Shown: positions 1 to 5,948 of the stretch, piece after piece | Layout: every line of letters starts with the position of its first letter | Numbering within the stretch: position 1 is the stretch's first letter | Source of the DNA: JALXCG01 sp026991065 [NCBI: Gemmatimonadota bacterium] | GTDB lineage: Bacteria > GCA-2686955 | Direction of reading: 5' to 3' | NCBI GenBank assembly: GCA_026991065.1 | Contig: JALXCG010000431.1 | Coordinates: 1 to 5,985 of the forward strand | DNA length: 5,985 nucleotides | Position numbers and translations under genes: made by a program | The notes under the pieces: generated by a model | What the model was told of the DNA's origin: nothing | Databases searched by the model: none | What the model saw: the letters and a program-made list of their open reading frames with translations, nothing else

Positions 1-65
1 GCAGTTGGGGGCGCTCGCGGCGACCGGCTCCCGGCTGTCGGTCCGCCGCGAGCGCCCCCAACTGC
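1..65. repeat. Perfect 22-bp inverted repeat at the left edge, inside the topoisomerase gene
   Basis: Bases 1-22 are the exact reverse complement of 44-65. The 21-base spacer has a further 4-bp pairing (ACCG 23-26 with CGGT 39-42), so a 26-bp stem with one bulged C can form. The arms are G/C-rich and there is no T tract on either side, so it is not an intrinsic terminator. It lies where the topoisomerase reading frame should continue into the conserved region after LTALVP. Either an insertion or frame change has damaged the gene here, or this is a hairpin artefact at the end of an assembled contig. I cannot see whether the repeat extends left of base 1. Confidence 0.85.
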
Positions 66-1074
66 CCTGCCCCGCCGGCACCAGAGCGGTCAGATTGACA
101 TGGAACCGAGAGCGCAAGGCCGTGTGTTTGAACAGGTAAGCACTCGCCACTTCGGGATCGGCGCCACGCTTCAGTTCGCACACAACCCGCACCGCATCGG
201 TCGATTCATCCCGCACGTCAATGATCTGCGGCACCTTGCCCGCCACAATGTGTTCGGCAATCGCCTCGACCAGCGCCGCCTTGTTCACGCCATAAGGGAT
301 CGACGTAATCACCAGATAGCGCCGCCCCTCGCCACGTTCCAGCGTCACATCGCCGCGAATCTCCAGCGTCCCGCTGCCCCGCTCGTAGACCGCGCAGATC
401 TCCTCCGGCGCCGTGGTAATTCGACCACCGGTCGGAAAATCGGGCCCCGGCACGTGCGTCAACAACTCCGCCACCGACAGCTCCGGTGCGTCAATCAGCG
501 TGACCAGCGCGTCAATCACCTCGCCCAGGTTGTGCGGCGGGATATTGGTCGCCATCCCCACCGCAATCCCCTGCGACCCGTTGACCAGCAGATTGGGGAT
601 CTGCGCCGGCAACACCCCCGGTTCCCGGTAAGTGCCCTCGAAATTGTCGCGAAAATCGACCGTGTCTTTCTTGATCTCATCCAGCAACTCCGCCGCCACC
701 CGATCCAGGCGCGCCTCGGTATAACGCATCGCCGCCGCGTTATCGCCGTCCAGACTCCCAAAATTCCCCTGCCCCGCCACCAACGGATAACGCAACGACC
801 AAGGTTGGGCCATGCGCACCAGCGCGTCATAGATCGCCTGATCGCCGTGCGGGTGATACTTCCCCATCACCTCGCCGATCACCGCCGCACATTTCCGGAA
901 GCGTGAATCGGCGGAAAGCTTCAGGTCATGAAACATCGCATACAGGATGCGCCTCTGCACCGGCTTCAACCCATCACGAACATCCGGCAGAGCGCGGCTG
1001 GTGATCACGCTCAGGGCATAGTTCAGGTAGCGCTCGCGGGTCGTTTCGTGCAGCGCAACTCTCTCGATCGACAT
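1..1074 (-). CDS. gyrA/parC: Type IIA DNA topoisomerase subunit A, ParC-like (GyrA/ParC family), partial
   Basis: This subunit cuts and rejoins DNA in topoisomerase IV or gyrase, working with the ATPase subunit ParE/GyrB, which is not in the window. The ATG at 1074 follows GGAGG (1079-1083, minus) by 4 nt and gives [20 protein letters not shown]. Family motifs seen in order: [17 protein letters not shown] (27-43), [20 protein letters not shown] (71-90), [11 protein letters not shown] (101-111), AAAMRYTE with catalytic Arg117-Tyr118, then [24 protein letters not shown] rather than KPVHRRI, and the [14 protein letters not shown] opening, favour a ParC-like member. The C-terminal domain that would separate GyrA from ParC lies outside, so the subtype is unsettled. 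Similarity is clear to about LVP (331-333). The remaining ~25 codons fall in a perfect inverted repeat and do not look like the family, although the frame stays open to the edge. Gln79 stands at the position of E. coli GyrA Ser83. Confidence 0.93.
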   Translation of the reverse strand, partial: MSIERVALHETTRERYLNYALSVITSRALPDVRDGLKPVQRRILYAMFHDLKLSADSRFRKCAAVIGEVMGKYHPHGDQAIYDALVRMAQPWSLRYPLVAGQGNFGSLDGDNAAAMRYTEARLDRVAAELLDEIKKDTVDFRDNFEGTYREPGVLPAQIPNLLVNGSQGIAVGMATNIPPHNLGEVIDALVTLIDAPELSVAELLTHVPGPDFPTGGRITTAPEEICAVYERGSGTLEIRGDVTLERGEGRRYLVITSIPYGVNKAALVEAIAEHIVAGKVPQIIDVRDESTDAVRVVCELKRGADPEVASAYLFKHTALRSRFHVNLTALVPAGQGSWGRSRRTDSREPVAASAPNC

Positions 1075-1674
1075 GCGGCCTCCATCGCGGTCTCGGATCC
1101 AGACGGTGAACAACCGCGTGAGTCTACTCCGAATGCCCCGACTTCGCCCGGGTCAAAGCTCGATCCCGCCCACCCGGCACTCGACCCGGCGCCGGTTGAG
1201 GCTGAGATCTTTCTTGTGTTGTAAAGCCTTGCGCGCTACTCAGCGAAGCTCCTCGCGGCTCCGCCGGCAGCGCTCGCGCGCGCACTCTCACCGAATCGGG
1301 TTCGCCCCTTTCACCCGACCGGTCCCGGCTCCTGCCCGCGCCATCGACAACCCCAAATGGGCTCGGTCGAGACGGGTGGATGTCTGACTCCCCGGCGTCG
1401 GGGATTGACCCCATGGCGCCGACAGCGCCCCCCGCTCAACTCCGCGGACTGCCGGAGAAACCGCGATTCCGCCCCGGGATTTCTGCTCTAAAGCACGACA
1501 GCATCGCCCATTCGGGCCGACCCGGACACGCAGCAAGAAAGGTTGCGGTCGCCCGGTTGCGCGCGGCACGCCCTTTGCGTTGCCGCAGCAGTGCGCACCA
1601 GCCCGGCTCTCCACTCGCGCAGAGCCGGCCAAGTCGTGGCGCGCGCCAAACGCCTTACCCATGGAGAGAGTGCA
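1075..1674. other. 600-bp divergent intergenic region
   Basis: It lies between the divergent topoisomerase and lamin-tail genes. I find no tRNA, rRNA or convincing coding frame; the frames open here have no family resemblance and are antisense or upstream extensions of neighbours. Small perfect hairpins occur at 1296-1318 (TCGGGT/ACCCGA, 11-nt loop), 1389-1404 (TCCCCG/CGGGGA, GCGT loop) and 1415-1429 (GGCGC/GCGCC, 5-nt loop). None is followed by a T tract. The right part holds a sigma-54-like element, listed separately. I could not define a convincing sigma-70 promoter for the topoisomerase gene. Confidence 0.6.
1565..1578 (+). promoter_or_regulatory. Candidate sigma-54 (-24/-12) promoter for the lamin-tail protein gene
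   Basis: The stretch GGCACGCCCTTTGC has the invariant GG, exactly 10 bases, and GC. It matches most of the RpoN consensus TGGCACG-N4-TTGC, with C for T just before GG. Initiation about 12 bases after the GC would give a ~85-nt leader to the ATG at 1675. RpoN promoters need a bacterial enhancer-binding protein, and I see no clear upstream activator site. Short consensus matches occur by chance in GC-rich DNA, so this is a candidate only. Confidence 0.35.
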
Positions 1675-2661
1675 ATGCGAATCCGCCGAATCAACCGCCC
1701 CATCATCCCTCTTCTTCTCGCCGCCGCGCTGGTGGAACCGGTCCGGGCACAAACTGTTGCGATCACGGAGTTTCTGAACAACGCCCACGGTGACGACAAT
1801 GGGCGCGAGTTCGTCGAGCTGTACAACTACGGCACAGCGGCGGTCGATCTCGACCAGTGGACCTTGCGCGACGAGGATTCCGACAGCTACACAATTGTCG
1901 GCGCCACAATCGAGGCGGGAGATTTTCTCATTCTGGTCGGCGGCGACAGCGGCCTGAGCGGAGCAGAGAAGAAGGCGCTCTTCGAGCAGGAGTGGCTGGG
2001 CGGCGCACCGGAGCCGCGCGTGCTCGGAATCGATGGACGCTGGGTGTTCAGCAACAGCAGTGATGAGATCGTGTTGCGGGATGCTTCGGGCAACATCGTC
2101 TGGAACCTTGCCTACGGTGACGATGGGCGTGAGGGACGCGCGGTCTTTCTGAGCACCGGCGACTACACCATCAGCGATTTCGGAGTCAAAGGGGCACCCG
2201 GCGTAGTTAGCGAGGGGTTCGACAACGACACACCGGATTTCCTCGGCTATGAGCGCAACAACTCGGCACTGGCGGAAGATCCTGATGCCTATGAATCGAG
2301 CGCCGGCAACTGGGCCAGCCCATTCTTCGCGATCGGCGGAGAACCTCCGGCGGAGCTTCACCTCGCGCTGACCGGTGACTGCCCCGGGAGCCTGATCTTG
2401 GCCGTCACCCACGCCACGCCGGGTGGCAGATTGGCGATCCTCTACGCCGAGGCCCCGGGGCAAGCAACAATTCCCGCTGCCTATCCGTGTGCACAGACTG
2501 AGCTGGGGCTCGATCCCACGGCCGCGCTCTACACCACGGAGTGGGCCGACACAACCGGCGCGCTGGAGTTGGAAGTAACCCTGCCGAAGCCTGCCTGCGG
2601 ATTCTCGCTGCAAGTTCTGGATCTGGAGAACTGCGATACGAGCAACGTCGCGCAGCCCTGA
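1675..2661 (+). CDS. Exported lamin-tail-domain (LTD) protein, 328 aa
   Basis: This is a probable secreted or surface protein of unknown specific role. The start was chosen at 1675 because GGAGAG (1663-1668) sits 6 nt before it and because it begins a good signal peptide: a basic start (MRIRRINR), a hydrophobic core (IIPLLLAAALV) and a VRA/Q site after residue 25. An in-frame ATG at 1543 would bury this signal. Residues ~27-150 form a lamin-tail domain: VAITEFLNNAHGDDNGREFVELYNYG and DLDQWTLRDEDSD, then FSNSSDEIVLRDASGN. LTDs are immunoglobulin-fold modules found in exported bacterial proteins, sometimes beside nucleases; no nuclease is seen here. Residues ~228-328 form a second domain with Cys236, Cys272, Cys308 and Cys320, opening GDCPG and closing NCDTSN, which could hold two disulfides. 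No cell-wall anchor or C-terminal membrane segment is visible. The gene is monocistronic and convergent with the next one. Confidence 0.88.
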   Translation: MRIRRINRPIIPLLLAAALVEPVRAQTVAITEFLNNAHGDDNGREFVELYNYGTAAVDLDQWTLRDEDSDSYTIVGATIEAGDFLILVGGDSGLSGAEKKALFEQEWLGGAPEPRVLGIDGRWVFSNSSDEIVLRDASGNIVWNLAYGDDGREGRAVFLSTGDYTISDFGVKGAPGVVSEGFDNDTPDFLGYERNNSALAEDPDAYESSAGNWASPFFAIGGEPPAELHLALTGDCPGSLILAVTHATPGGRLAILYAEAPGQATIPAAYPCAQTELGLDPTAALYTTEWADTTGALELEVTLPKPACGFSLQVLDLENCDTSNVAQP

Positions 2662-2754
2662 TCTCGTTTCCTTCGTTCGCTTGCCCCCGCTCGCCGCCTT
2701 CGCCGTCTCGCCAGCACACCTTCGTGGGCATGCAGCGCCAAGCACGTCCCTGCC
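2662..2754. other. Short convergent intergenic region
   Basis: Only 93 bp separate the stop codons of the lamin-tail gene and the GT-C-like gene. I see no strong bidirectional terminator. The only hairpin is a 4-bp GCCT/AGGC pair at the stop codon of the minus-strand gene, without a T tract, so termination may be Rho-dependent or poor. Confidence 0.5.
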
Positions 2755-4290
2755 TCAGAGGCTCTCAAGCGCAAACACGCCGAAGGGGAGACCACTCTCG
2801 AGCGCCAGTTGCTCCAGGTCGAGATCGGCTTCGCGGCGCGCGCGGTCCACAGCGGCGCGATCGATGGCGATGCGCAGGAAACCGGCGCGGCGCAGGGCGA
2901 TCGCCGCCGCGGAGGGGTCCGCCAACAAGCGATAGCCGGCAAATCCGACCCCCGGTGCCCGGTCATTCCGCCGCCACCCCGGAGCGCCGGGCGGAGCCTG
3001 GAAATCTTCGCCCCCCGCCCCCTCGATGGCCCGGGCGCCGATCACCAGAGTTCCGGGTGCAAAGTCGACCGCGAGAAGCTGCTCCGGATAGTCGCGAATG
3101 GCACGCCCGCCACGCAGGTTCCCCAGCACCGGACCGGGCTGCCAAGAGAACCCGCCCAGCGGCGTCGCTCCGGTCGGTCGGCTCCAGGTCGGTTCGATCA
3201 GGGCGGCCAGGAGGGCAGCACCGCAGAGTGCGTAGAGTTGCCGTGGCGCGAGATGGCGGGCGAGGAGGAGCAGACTGGCGACCGCCGCCGGCAGCAGATA
3301 GGCGGGATCCAGCGGCAAGGGGGCAAAGACCAGGAGAGAAGCGACAATCACGGTTCCCAGAACCCATTGCGCGCGTCGCCCGGCGCCTGGCGAAGCGAAC
3401 CGGCGGAAAGCGACAGCCGTGAGCCATGTTCGAGGCCGGGCTGTCCGCCAGCGACGCAGGAGGACCCACAGCAGCAGCGGCAACACCAAACCCGGCGCGA
3501 GCGCCTCGGCTCCACGGACGCCGACACGGGCTGCCAGGCCGAGCAGCGAATGGTGACGCACTGCGGGGTGCAGTTCCGCCCAGCTGTAGTTGGACCAAAC
3601 CGGCCAAAACACCACCGCGGTAGTCAGTGCCGCGGCAACAGAGAAGAGCAGAAACGCGATTCCGCGCCGCCCAAAGCGGCGTTGCGGCGCCTCAGCCGGC
3701 GGAAGCAGAAGGGCCAGCGCGCATGCGGGTGCCAAGGCCAAACTGCCAAGCCGATAGCCCGCGGCCAGGCCGAGCAGAGCACCGGCCAGCAGCGGGCGCC
3801 GCCAGCCACGATGATGCGCCAGGGTCAGTTCCACGGCGCCGAGTGCGAGGAATGCAGCTGGCACATGGTCGGAGCCATCCGCGCCATGAGCCCAGAAGAT
3901 CGGCCAAAGCAGGAGCAGCAGCAGTGCCGCGGTCAGACGCTCTCGCGGCACCTCGACGTGGATCGCCAAGCGGCAAAACAGTCCCACCAGGAGCGCGCTC
4001 CAAAGCAGGGTCCAGAGCCCCGCCCAAAGCGACTCCGGTCCCCACGGCAGGCGCTGCGCCAGCCACAATGCAGCCGCGGTTTGCGCCTCATGCAGGGGAT
4101 TGCCGGGCGCCCGGGCCATGGCGTAACCGGCTCCGGCCAGCCAGCGCCGGGCAAGAGCGGCGACGTGCCAGTAATCGCCATCGGCACCGAAGCCGGCACT
4201 GAACCCCGGCAGGCGGGTCGCCAGAAAAAGCCCGCCCAGAGCGAGAGCATGAGGTGTCGGAATCGGCAGCCGGCGGGTGGATCGGCGCAT
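2755..4290 (-). CDS. Polytopic membrane protein, GT-C glycosyltransferase-like, 511 aa
   Basis: A probable inner-membrane enzyme or glycan-handling protein. The ATG at 4290 was chosen because a hydrophobic segment follows a basic start (MRRSTRRLP). The frame is open upstream to a TTG at 4461, but those codons are Arg/Pro/Ser-rich and carry no signal. About nine or ten membrane segments are visible: roughly 11-29, 87-110, 119-134, 143-160, 165-195, 209-230, 261-279, 308-325, 330-345 and 350-366. After the first comes a loop with GFGADGDYWHVA (Asp37, Asp39, His42), then RAPGNPLHE with Glu68. GT-C enzymes (PMT/ArnT/GT39-like) use acidic residues in this first extracytoplasmic loop to bind a lipid-phosphate sugar donor. 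A ~145-residue, mostly soluble C-terminal part follows. The GT-C assignment rests on topology and this loop, not on a recognised orthologue. The ribosome binding site is weak (GGCGGCGAA). It lies 345 bp downstream of the Spy-like gene on the same strand. Confidence 0.75.
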   Translation of the reverse strand: MRRSTRRLPIPTPHALALGGLFLATRLPGFSAGFGADGDYWHVAALARRWLAGAGYAMARAPGNPLHEAQTAAALWLAQRLPWGPESLWAGLWTLLWSALLVGLFCRLAIHVEVPRERLTAALLLLLLWPIFWAHGADGSDHVPAAFLALGAVELTLAHHRGWRRPLLAGALLGLAAGYRLGSLALAPACALALLLPPAEAPQRRFGRRGIAFLLFSVAAALTTAVVFWPVWSNYSWAELHPAVRHHSLLGLAARVGVRGAEALAPGLVLPLLLWVLLRRWRTARPRTWLTAVAFRRFASPGAGRRAQWVLGTVIVASLLVFAPLPLDPAYLLPAAVASLLLLARHLAPRQLYALCGAALLAALIEPTWSRPTGATPLGGFSWQPGPVLGNLRGGRAIRDYPEQLLAVDFAPGTLVIGARAIEGAGGEDFQAPPGAPGWRRNDRAPGVGFAGYRLLADPSAAAIALRRAGFLRIAIDRAAVDRARREADLDLEQLALESGLPFGVFALESL

Positions 4291-4635
4291 TTCGCCGCCC
4301 GCGGCTCGGCGGGGCCCACCGACGGGCGGTCGCAATACTGCTCGATCCCCGGCAGGAGTCGGGGTCACACCGTCGCGCGAGGCGGGGCGGGCGGAACTGG
4401 CGGTGGACTGCAAGCGGAGGCTCCGCGAATCAAGCGACGGCCGAGTGGGCCCGGTGAGCAAGCCGGGCCGGCGAGTTCAGCCGGGAGCAAACCGCGGGGC
4501 GCAAGCCTCACGGCGCCCCCGGCCGAAGCCGCTACGGAGGAAAACCAGGTTCCTCTTGCTTATCGGCACGCGCCGGCAATCCCTCACTCTTCGCTGCCAC
4601 GGCCGCGTGGTCGAGCCGCCGGGCAACCGCGCGGA
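4291..4635. other. 345-bp gap between the Spy-like and GT-C-like genes
   Basis: No gene is supported here. The minus frame of the downstream gene stays open to 4461, but without an ATG, a ribosome binding site or membrane-protein composition. Hairpins of uncertain meaning lie at 4537-4555 (GAGGAA/TTCCTC, 7-nt loop), 4597-4610 (CCACG/CGTGG, 4-nt loop, just past the Spy-like stop) and 4347-4364 (CCCCG/CGGGG, 8-nt loop). None has a T tract. I found no sigma-70 promoter I would defend for the GT-C-like gene, so read-through from the Spy-like gene is possible. Confidence 0.5.
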
Positions 4636-5157
4636 TCAGTGCGAGTCACCGCCGGTCGGATGCTCGCCCTGCGGGTGATCCGGGCGATGCGCCTTGCCCT
4701 TGGCGTTGCTCGGGTGCTCGCCGCGACGCTGCTGGGCCTTCTCCATGCCGCGGGCACGTTGCTGCTCACGCATCTGGGTGTAGGCTTCCATCTGCTCCGG
4801 GGAGAGGATCTTGGCCAGTTTGGCGTCACCGCTGCGAGCCAGTTTTTCGAGATCGGCGCGCACCGCTTCGCGATCCGGGCGACCACCATCGGCGGTGGAC
4901 TTGGCCAGCAACTCGCGCCGCTTCTCGTGCTGCGATTCAAAGACTTTCATGACCTTGCTCTTCTGATCGGCAGTGAGCTTGAGCTTGGCGGCCATCTCGT
5001 CGAGCCGGGCCTGCGCCATGTCGCGGCTGTGGCGGGCCTGATTGCGCGCTTCCGTGTTGGGGGTGGCCGCCGGCGCGGCGGTGGTGGCGTTCTGGGCCGG
5101 AGCCGGACTTCCGGCGAAAGCGGCAAGTGCGAGCAAGAGTAGGGCGTTTCGCTTCAT
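4636..5157 (-). CDS. Secreted Spy/CpxP-like LTxxQ protein with His-rich tail, 173 aa
   Basis: A probable periplasmic helical protein. Spy and CpxP relatives act as ATP-independent chaperones or sensors of envelope and metal stress. The ATG at 5157 follows AAGGAG by 9 nt. Residues 1-21 form a signal peptide (MKRNALLLLALAAFAGSPAPA) cut at APA/Q. The mature part is low-complexity Ala/Thr/Pro/Asn to ~36, then long charged helices carrying LTADQ (61-65) and LSPEQ (118-122), the paired LTxxQ-type motifs of the family. Length is typical of Spy (~160). The tail from ~143 is hydrophilic with His148, His157, His161, His166 and His173, which may bind metal; that is inference. It could equally be one of the many unnamed LTxxQ proteins, so I give no symbol. 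A candidate promoter lies ~115 bp upstream. Confidence 0.82.
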   Translation of the reverse strand: MKRNALLLLALAAFAGSPAPAQNATTAAPAATPNTEARNQARHSRDMAQARLDEMAAKLKLTADQKSKVMKVFESQHEKRRELLAKSTADGGRPDREAVRADLEKLARSGDAKLAKILSPEQMEAYTQMREQQRARGMEKAQQRRGEHPSNAKGKAHRPDHPQGEHPTGGDSH

Positions 5158-5272
5158 CTATGAATTCTCCTTGAAGATGGGACCGGGGAGCAGGGCGAGC
5201 AGTCATGTACCTGCCGGTGCCCCCGCGACCCGGCAACAACAGATTCTCCGCTCTGTCTCCCAACCGTCGGGC

Positions 5273-5301
5273 ATCATCGGCGATGGAATGCCGTTCGTCA
5301 A
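5273..5301 (-). promoter_or_regulatory. Candidate sigma-70 promoter of the Spy-like gene
   Basis: On the minus strand TTGACG (5301-5296) is followed after exactly 17 bases by GATGAT (5278-5273). The -35 matches 5 of 6 consensus bases and the -10 matches 4 of 6. Transcription would begin near 5266 and leave a ~108-nt leader before the ATG at 5157. No operator could be identified. Confidence 0.4.
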
Positions 5302-5480
5302 CACAAGACCTCTCCCCTCGATCCGTCATCAAGACCCCATCCGCGTCGCTGGCTGCGGGTTGGAACAACTGAGGCGGGGAAACATCATGCCGCCGGAAAC
5401 GGCCCGCGGCCACGTTTGGGAAACAGGAACAACCCAGCTACTTGCACGAAAGCTCCAGGGACGTGGGATCGCGGCCGGCG

Positions 5481-5563
5481 ATCACCTGTCCCGGGGCGGG
5501 TGATGGAACAACGGCCGGCCGTTCTCGTGCCGGTGCCGGTGCCGGTGCGCCGCCGTTGCGGCG
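5481..5563. repeat. Cluster of hairpins, palindrome and hexanucleotide repeat
   Basis: Four elements are packed into 83 bp. First, a hairpin at 5481-5504 (ATCACCTGTC / GGCGGGTGAT, 10 pairs including two G-U, CCGG loop). Second, a perfect 14-bp palindrome AACGGCCGGCCGTT at 5510-5523. Third, three tandem GTGCCG units plus GTGCG at 5527-5549. Fourth, a hairpin CGCCGC-CGTT-GCGGCG at 5548-5563 followed by TTT. The repeat gives Val-Pro or Thr-Gly runs if translated, but no gene is supported. The role is unknown. Confidence 0.6.
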
Positions 5564-5759
5564 TTTCCACATTACAGGAAAGGAAAAAGTCAGGTCCGCA
5601 AAAGAAAGCGCTTGACACATTCTTCCAGCACCGCCGGCCGGGCCGCGGGCGGTGTCTCCATGGATGGGCTTCAGCCCTGTGGGCGAGGCTCTGCGGGGAG
5701 ATCCGGTCGGGTTGCGACAGTCGAGAAGGACCACGGAGAGAAGTGGCGTCACAGAGGCG

Positions 5760-5790
5760 TTGAGACGGCCGCGAATCTCTGTGCTAGAAT
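5760..5790 (+). promoter_or_regulatory. Extended -10 promoter of the right-edge transcript
   Basis: TGCTAGAAT (5782-5790) is an extended -10: TG, one base, then TAGAAT, with 5 of 6 matches to TATAAT. A weaker -35, TTGAGA (5760-5765), lies 19 bases upstream; the longer spacing is tolerated with an extended -10. Transcription would start near 5797. The terminator and ribosome binding site on the same strand downstream support this orientation. Confidence 0.55.
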
Positions 5791-5796
5791 GACGGC

Positions 5797-5935
5797 TGGA
5801 TGCAGCGCGCGAGGATCCCGTTGGGTTCGGAATCGGCAGAATCGGGCGCGAAGGAAAATGGCGTACCCCGTCGCAAGGTTACCCGGAAGGATGACGGGGT
5901 GTATGAGCAAGAAGCGGCTTGCTTATCTTTTTTTT
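5797..5935 (+). promoter_or_regulatory. Structured 5' leader, possible attenuator or riboswitch, class unknown
   Basis: About 140 nt between the promoter and the T tract. The parts seen are a possible stem pairing CGCG and CCCG near 5805-5819 with CGGG-CGCG near 5843-5850 across a bulge, then a perfect 8-bp hairpin ACCCCGTC/GACGGGGT (5865-5872 with 5893-5900) with a 20-nt loop, then the terminator. The loop starts GCAAG (5873-5877), the same five bases as in the terminator 5' arm, so it could compete for CTTGC (5918-5922). I compared it by eye with c-di-GMP-I, SRP RNA, fluoride, SAM, FMN, cobalamin and ZTP consensus motifs and found no match. It could instead be a stand-alone small RNA or the coding part of a short ORF. 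Confidence 0.4.
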
Positions 5936-5937
5936 AA
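5800..5937 (+). CDS. Possible 45-residue small ORF inside the leader
   Basis: An ATG at 5800 opens 45 codons, beginning MQRARIPLGSESAESGAKEN, continuing through VPRRKVTRKDDGVYEQE and ending CLSFF at a TAA (5935-5937). The predicted transcription start is only ~3 nt upstream and there is no clear Shine-Dalgarno sequence, so it would have to be leaderless. The charged, Ser/Glu/Lys-rich composition is more protein-like than chance frames nearby, but I recognise no family. The last codons lie in the terminator hairpin and its T8 tract. One extra T, or a -1 slip there, would join this frame to the ATG frame at 5949. It may be a leader peptide, the true start of the next gene, or chance. Confidence 0.25.
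   Translation: MQRARIPLGSESAESGAKENGVPRRKVTRKDDGVYEQEAACLSFF
5903..5935 (+). terminator. Strong intrinsic terminator in front of the right-edge gene
   Basis: ATGAGCAAG (5903-5911) pairs with CTTGCTTAT (5918-5926): nine pairs with one G-U and a 6-nt loop. It is followed after one C by eight T (5928-5935). This is the only hairpin with a T tract in the window. The ribosome binding site of the next gene follows directly, which is characteristic of attenuators rather than of terminators ending an upstream gene. Confidence 0.75.
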
Positions 5938-5948
5938 GGAGCGGTGTG

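Larger units (their letters stand above)
5158..5759. other. 602-bp non-coding, partly structured intergenic region
   Basis: It lies between the divergent Spy-like gene and the right-edge leader. Frames open here are Arg/Pro/Gly-rich, have no plausible ribosome binding sites and show no family resemblance, so I call no gene. Contents seen: a minus-strand promoter candidate (5273-5301), a structured cluster (5481-5563), an A-rich island (5569-5616) with the palindrome AAGCGCTT running into TTGACA at 5612-5617 but no -10 at the right distance, and a GGGC/GCCC mini-hairpin near 5667-5678. Confidence 0.55.

Noticed and set aside
100-906. A 268-codon plus-strand open frame
   Set aside because: It is antisense to the topoisomerase gene, whose catalytic motifs are unmistakable. 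The product is His/Arg/Pro-rich with no family resemblance.
1389-1429. Hairpins in the first intergenic region as terminators
   Set aside because: The stems are 5-6 bp and none is followed by a T tract on either strand; no gene ends there.
1288-2745. A 485-codon minus-strand open frame
   Set aside because: It is antisense to the lamin-tail gene and runs into intergenic DNA at both ends. There is no domain or ribosome binding site, while the plus-strand product has a signal peptide and a recognisable domain.
2809-5142. A 777-codon plus-strand open frame across the GT-C-like and Spy-like genes
   Set aside because: It lies antisense to two genes with clear membrane segments, signal peptide and motifs. 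Its product is Arg/Gln/Gly/Pro-rich without any domain, as expected from the opposite strand of GC-rich coding DNA.
5612-5617. TTGACA as a -35 box
   Set aside because: The position 17 bases downstream is GGCCGG, with no -10-like sequence at 16-18 bases, so it is not a promoter on its own.
5416-5763. A plus-strand open frame with a Val-Pro repeat
   Set aside because: The repeat comes from the GTGCCG tandem units. There is no ribosome binding site and the composition is not protein-like.
5865-5900. Resemblance of the leader hairpin to SRP RNA (CCGGAAGG) or to the c-di-GMP-I riboswitch (GCAA motif)
   Set aside because: The AGCAGCC and GGTCAGG halves of SRP domain IV are missing, as are the paired GGGACGCAAAGCC and tetraloop-receptor parts of the GEMM riboswitch.
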